A DNA stretch of 64,000 nucleotides from Copromyces sp. CBS 386.78. Taxonomy: Eukaryota; Ascomycota; Sordariomycetes; Sordariales; Sordariaceae. A program made the translations under genes and the position numbers. The stretch spans positions 248,001 to 312,000 of the forward strand of contig MU839117.1 of NCBI GenBank assembly GCA_030685235.1. Reading direction: 5' to 3'. Below, piece by piece: positions 58,506 to 64,000 of the stretch; positions within the stretch are counted from its first letter, which is position 1; the number at the start of each line of letters is the position of its first letter. The notes beneath the pieces were generated by a model. That model was given only the letters and a program-made list of their open reading frames with translations, was not told the origin of the DNA and did not search any database.

Positions 58506-61500
58506 GAGAAACTCTATTTGCACGGACATGAAACTCTATTTGCACCGTAACCCACTTTTTTTTCCTATACATATTCCTAACCCTCGCGCGGCCGTCACCG
58601 CCCCGCCCAATTCCCTTCGTACCGCACCCGCCAAACCCCCAGATTACAGCCTATTACACGTTGTAACCCCTATACAGGCCACTTTTCGTATTGCTAGCAA
58701 TCCAGACCAGACAGCGATCTAAACTTAGCAATCGCATCGCTTCCTCTACTAAACCTCTCACATCATCACCCCCCATCTACGAAATCAATCCACTATATCG
58801 CATATTATGAAATATACCCAAATAAACAAAGCGCTAGTATCTATTAACGGTAAAAAATAATCCGTCATTTTTTCTATGCGTTTCCCTAGTTAATTGTAAT
58901 GTAAATAGCCGATATAGCGACCTAACCGACGGCTACGTACGACCGTAGCGCGGCGGCGAATATCCCTAACGATCTTATCGACCCCGCCCTCCTCGCCAAC
59001 GATACCCTAACTCACCCAATTAAGCTTACCTCTACCCAACCTATAGATATCGATAATAATTATAACTAATACAACGATCACGAATAGGACAACGATCTTA
59101 ACGAGAGCCCTCCTCTATTCTATAAGGTATTCACAACTCAATATAATTCCCTCGATAAAATAGTTACGGCAATAAAAAGCTAGAGTTAAAAGTAGGGTTA
59201 TTAATTCGTTAAGGCGAGAACCAATAATATTATAGATTGCGAATTTGGACCTACTAGAGCCGACTTCGAATATATTCGCGGTAAAGTCCGTTAAAGTAAA
59301 GCACACAGTCGTATAATATTAACTACTAAAATAGAATACCCTTAGAAGGGGACTACTAGGGTATTAATAACTAACGATAAGAAGTAGACCTTCGAAATTA
59401 AAGAGGGCTATAAATATTATAACTATTCCTCCAATAATAATATACAACTTTAAAGGACCTTCTAAGTAGAGTATAAGACCTTCGTTATTTAATATTTAAA
59501 TCGACCTAATACTAAGAATTGTAAAATCGCAAAGTATTTGCGCAATTAATTTCTAAAGCTTTATTTTACGACTAAACAATTAAAGAATCTTCAATACCAT
59601 TTTAAGAAGGAAGTTAATATAGGTTATAACCCCTTCTAACTTACAATAAAGCTACTTATAAAAAAGGGGGTCTACTTTAAGGTTAATTAGGTTAAAGGTA
59701 ATACTAATAGCGAGAGTAAACCGACTACCCTATTTTAAAGTAATCCTTAATATAAAGAATTCTAGCGCTAGAACCCTACTATTCAAATGTATAATAATAT
59801 ATATAAAATTAATAATAAAGACTTCGCCTTCTTTTAAATTATTGGTATAATAAGTATTAAGTATACTTTTAATTACGGATTTAGCTTTATTAATAACGAA
59901 AAGTAGGAAGGGTTTGATTAATTAATAGAGTAAATTAATAAACGTTGTAAAGTTATTAATGTTAAGATGCTAATAATTACTATTACGGATTACGATTTAA
60001 TAATAAAGGTAATTATTAAATGAATTTATTTAAAAGCGAAATCCTAATTTTATATTTTTTATATTAATAAGAATATAGTATTAAATATTAAGTATAAATA
60101 GGATAAATAGGCGGCCGCCTTTATTAACTGTATTCACTCCGCTATAATGGCTACGCAAATATAATAAGAAATATTGGTATTAATATAAGTACGAACCTAA
60201 CTAGCGCTACCCAACCCCCAACTAATATTACCTAATAATATTACTATTTTAAACGAATTTAATAATAAGGATCGCAATATCGTTACCCGTATAAATTAAT
60301 TAATAAATAATACGGCTCAATTAAGAGCTCTACTTAATACTGTAGAGTATTCGCGTAGTAAATTTTACGATCTTTAAAAATACGTATATTACGCCTATAC
60401 TATTAAAATTTTCAATATTATTTAAGAAAGGTTCGAAAACTTCTTTAAATAGTAAACCGTAATTATTATGTATTTAAAAAATATGTATATAGCAGTTAAA
60501 GAAGAGTAAGCTACCTATTATATTAATAAGAAGCTTAATTTTAGCTATTGTACTACTTTATTAATCGAATTAGCTAACTGAAATCTAAAGAATTTTATTA
60601 TTAGCAATAATATTCTCCGGCTCTTTAATTCCTATACCCTCTCTAATTCCCAACCTTACCTATTATACTAGGCTATATTATACCTTATATATTATATAGT
60701 ATACTAATTATCCTTCTATATATAAGTAATAATCTAATTATTAGAACTATTATATAAAACCTCCGCCTCCTTAATATAATGAAGCGCCGAATCGATAAAT
60801 ACAATAAGAAAGAAACGAAACTTACTCAATTAAAATACCTCAACGTAGAATAATTAAAGGATACCCTATATGAAGTATATTAGAGAATATTCGAATTAAT
60901 TATTAAATAGTACTATATTATTCTATGTACTATAATAACGGCTATAAATTTAGACCTTAATAAATTAGAATTATATACGGACAAATATAATAAGTAATTT
61001 AATTTACTATATTCGTATATATTATACCTTAGCTTTATTACCCGGCCTAAATTATTAAAACTAATTAAATAAGACTTTTACCTTTACTAGTAATTTACTA
61101 AAAATTTTACTAATAAGGACGAATATTTTAAATATTATAATTTTAACCGTATAGAAAACCTTTGTAGCTACTTTTGAAATATAGCGCTATTCGTATACAA
61201 TCTTTACGCTCCCTGGTTAATTACGCTAATTAATATTTAAACTCTCCCTCCCTCAACTACGCTAGCTCAACTATTATAATTTCGAAGACGGCCTCGCCTG
61301 TAGCCTAGCCGCGGCCGCTAGCCTAAGGCAGGCTGAAACCCTACTATTTTAATATAAGTAGCGCTATCTATCTAACGAAATGTATTTACATAAGAGGGTA
61401 TAGACTTTGAGCAAGCTAATAAGGCTGATTGCCGCTAATTTCCAATTGGTATACAAAATAGAGGACGAGGCCGCTCTCGTAGTAGTATATAGAAAGGTAG

Positions 61501-62051
61501 AGGAAGAGAAGAGAGGGGAGGTAACGCTACTTGGGGTAGAGGAGGTATAAAGGGAGGAAGCGTAAAAAGAGGAAGCGCGCCGGCTAATATTATTCCTACT
61601 AGTATGTAAAGTACTCGTCATAGTACACGTATTACTAGTACGCAAGCCTAGTAAGGGGGACTCTAGAACTCTCGCTAGCAATTTAATTACTCGATTTCAC
61701 AATAAAAACCAAATAAATTATTAATATATAGGTTAATATAAATTGAATGCGATTGATTAATCGCTTAATTGAGCGATGTACAATTAATTAAAATGTGCGA
61801 CCGTACCGCTAACTGCCCTATAAAGTACGTTGTAAAATGCCCTATAAAGTACGATATAGGAGTACACGTCTAGGCTGGGTATTGCGGTCTAATATCACGC
61901 ATAAAAGAATAGTAATACCTAGATTTCTAGGCGAAATTTTCGAAAGAATATATGTAACATGTGTGGCCGCGCGAGGGTTAAGGATATATGTAAGGGGAAA
62001 AGTGGGTTACAGTGCAAATAGAGTTTCATGTCCGTGCAAATAGAGTTTCTC
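58506..62051 (+). mobile_element. Mutator-like transposon (MULE) inserted in the Gypsy element (3.5 kb)
   Basis: TIRs of about 95 bp, starting GAGAAACTCTATTTGCACGG and containing a second copy of the half-unit AAACTCTATTTGCAC, are found at 58506 and, inverted, ending at 62051; they extend through CTCGCGCGGCC. The transposase relic is on the plus strand. No perfect target duplication is visible. Confidence 0.75.
59100..60180 (+). pseudogene. MULE transposase remnant (RIP-degraded)
   Basis: Plus-strand readings: GYQFVKARTNN with CEFGPTRADFEY (N-terminal DNA-binding part), then MYNNIYKINNKDFAFF at about 59790 (from MD-TYKTNR, first catalytic Asp lost), IGIISIKYTFNYGFSFI, and TITDYDLIIKVI at about 59980 (from VTDRELALMNAI). 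This is the MULE DDE order. Stops throughout. Confidence 0.65.
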
Positions 62052-62639
62052 TATTATATAGGTCGATAATAATTTTATTATATTATTTAGCAATTTTATT
62101 ATTAATTACCTAATATTCCGCGAATACTTTATAGAATACCTTTCTAATATTAAGGGTTTATTGTTTATAAACGGGGTCTATTAAATAGGAAACGACCTTT
62201 TAGAGAAAAATAGAAGTTTTATAGCTATTTAGGATAATATTATTGATAGATTTATTATTATAGTTATTTATTAGGTAGAGAGTAAAATCTAAGGGGTCGA
62301 AGTAATTATCTTCGAACTATACGGAATTTAGGAATGCCCGTTGGCGGGCTATTAAACGATTATTATTAGTATTAGTAGGGCAGTTATTAGGTTTACAATT
62401 TAAAATATTAGGGCGAAAGTTCTACGGCCCTAGGGTATATTTAATTAAAAAGTTGAATTATAATAAGAATTAGAATTATTTTATATAACGCTAAGTAAAT
62501 TATTTATTAATTATAAAAATTCAGTGGTTTTTGTAATCGGTTAAAATATTGAAGGGTTATTAGGCATTTTCGAATTCTAGCCTCTATTCTTCGAAGGCTT
62601 TAATAATTGCGAATAATTCTTTATTATATATATTATAAT

Positions 62640-63650
62640 TATATTTTTAAACTATATATTTAGACGAAAAATAGGTAATTAGGTAGAGAACATTATTATT
62701 ACTATATTAAGAGAGAGTACCGCTTACGGCCTAATTAGAAGCGTTTATTTTAATTACCATTTTTTTAGACTAATCGTAAATCTTTAATACGGGTCCGCTA
62801 GTAAAAATTCGTTTTAAAGCTTTAAAAGCGGAATTATATATAGTAGACTACGATTATATAGCATCCTTCTTCGTAAATTCGTATAATAGTCCTACTATTA
62901 TTAAGAAGAATTTAATAAAACGGCGGTAGAAGTTTGCAAAATTTAAGAAAGATTATAGGGATTTCTTAAATTAGGGGACTATTTAATCGGTAATAGCTTT
63001 AATTTTTTCCGGATTTATTTCGATATTTCCCGGTATAATAATAAGGTTTAAATATTTTATTTATATTATATAAAATTCGTACTTATTAATATTAACGTTA
63101 AAGCTTATTTTAACTAGCTAGTCGAAGACGTTATTAACGTACTATTCGTAATTTTTAATATTATTAGAATAAATTAGAACGTTATCGAAATAAGCGGTCG
63201 CATAGACGTTAAAAACGTTATAAAGGATATTATTAATATAATTCTAGAATATTCTAAGGGCGCCTTGTAAATTAAATAGTATTACTAATAATTTAAATAA
63301 ACTAAATTATATTATAAAGGCCGTAAATTATTTATATCCCTCTTTAATAGAAATATAGTTAAAAATAGCGATAACATCGAATTTAGTAAAAATTTTAGTA
63401 TAATAAATTACGTTGAAAGTTTTTTTAATTAATAATAGTAAATACTATAATTTGAGGGTAACGTTATTAATACTGCGGTAGTTTACGTAAATGCGGACTC
63501 CTCCTCCTAATTTCTTTATTAAAAGGATTAGGGCGGATATTTTTAATTATAATAGCCGGATAAATTTCTTTTAAAGTATATTATCGATTTATTTTTTAAT
63601 AATATTAAATTCTTTGGAATTAAAAGGGCGTTTACGAGTAGCTAGGGGTT
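62640..63650 (-). pseudogene. Gypsy reverse transcriptase and RNase H remnant
   Basis: Minus-strand readings: ALILLIKKLGGGVRIYVNYR (about 63540-63470), TKFDVIAIFNYISIKEGYK (about 63395-63335), ATAYFDNVLIYS (about 63205-63165, YLDD box with Asp to Asn), and YNIYNKELFAIIKAFEE near 62640 (RNase H). Clear Ty3/Gypsy signature with RIP-type changes. Confidence 0.75.
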
Positions 63651-64000
63651 TAATTCCCGGGCGGAGTTCAATTTTGAAGTTTTAAGAATAGTAAGGGGGA
63701 AGGGTTTTAACTCCCTCTTAACAGAAAATACTTATATAATATTAGTATTATCGAAGTAACTTAGCCTAGATTTATATATTAATTTTAGGGGGTTTATTAA
63801 CTTTCTCGTAAAATTTCGTAATATCTTTTAAGGTAACCTTACGTAAGGCAATACCGTTGGCGGCGAAGTATTAATTAATAACTTCTTCGTACTAAGGAAA
63901 GTCGTTATTTATACCAGTAATTTTAATAGAATTAGAAACTTTAACGGCTTTTAAAGTAGCTATATTATTTTTACTTACTAAATTATTAATTTAGTAGTAG

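Larger units (their letters stand above)
56498..64000 (-). mobile_element. Gypsy LTR retrotransposon, RIP-degraded, runs off the window end
   Basis: On the minus strand, pol relics run from reverse transcriptase (about 63550-62700) through RNase H (about 62640-62400) to the integrase core and C-terminal region (58500-57600), and the 3' LTR lies at about 57064-56498. Order RT-RNase H-integrase is Gypsy-type. A 3.5-kb Mutator-like element separates RNase H from integrase. Very AT-rich with numerous stops; the 5' part lies beyond 64000. Confidence 0.8.

Noticed and set aside
1..64000. tRNA genes, CRISPR arrays or a secondary-metabolite cluster
   Set aside because: No cloverleaf-like sequence with a GGTTCGAATCC-type box, no regularly spaced repeats, and no core biosynthetic enzymes were seen. 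A tRNA scan would be the deciding test.

Overview
The window comes from a filamentous ascomycete (Pezizomycotina; Sordariomycetes is an inference). Genes are split by short GT-AG introns of about 50-110 nt with CTAAC-type branch sites, protein families are typically fungal (Zn2Cys6 regulator, Grx4, Abp1, Vps37, Mak21, VMA5, APS kinase), and transposon-filled stretches are extremely AT/TpA-rich with in-frame stops and Asp-to-Asn changes, as expected from repeat-induced point mutation (RIP). Splice sites were assigned by eye and checked for reading-frame continuity. Layout: 1-17.1 kb is gene-rich, with the 5' part of a secreted alpha-amylase (-), a Zn2Cys6 transcription factor (-), monothiol glutaredoxin Grx4 (-), a small cysteine-rich CYSTM-like protein (+), actin-binding protein Abp1 (+) and ESCRT-I subunit Vps37 (+). 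19.3-29.5 kb is a transposon block: a 296-bp TIR element, then a pogo/Fot1-type DNA transposon of 9.7 kb whose transposase is split by a 6.8-kb Tad-like LINE with a 13-bp target-site duplication, all AT-rich and dead. 29.5-32.9 kb holds small repeats and an LTR remnant. 32.9-56.4 kb is gene-rich again: F-box protein (+), AT-hook/Gln-rich protein (-), V-ATPase subunit C (+), APS kinase (-), mitochondrial hotdog thioesterase (-), Mak21/Noc1 (-) and mitochondrial prolyl-tRNA synthetase (+), with several TIR elements between them. 56.5-64 kb is a RIP-degraded Gypsy retrotransposon (- strand) interrupted by a 3.5-kb Mutator-like element. The genes are unrelated housekeeping and regulatory genes and do not form a pathway or biosynthetic cluster. 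The structure worth a second look is in the non-coding DNA and in the splicing: a probable 3-nt microexon that restores the zinc-cluster spacing of the transcription factor; a pogo-like transposon family with hairpins inside its terminal inverted repeats; several MITE families with clean target-site duplications and nested insertions; and two non-autonomous elements packed with short subterminal motif arrays. I saw no tRNA, rRNA or CRISPR array.
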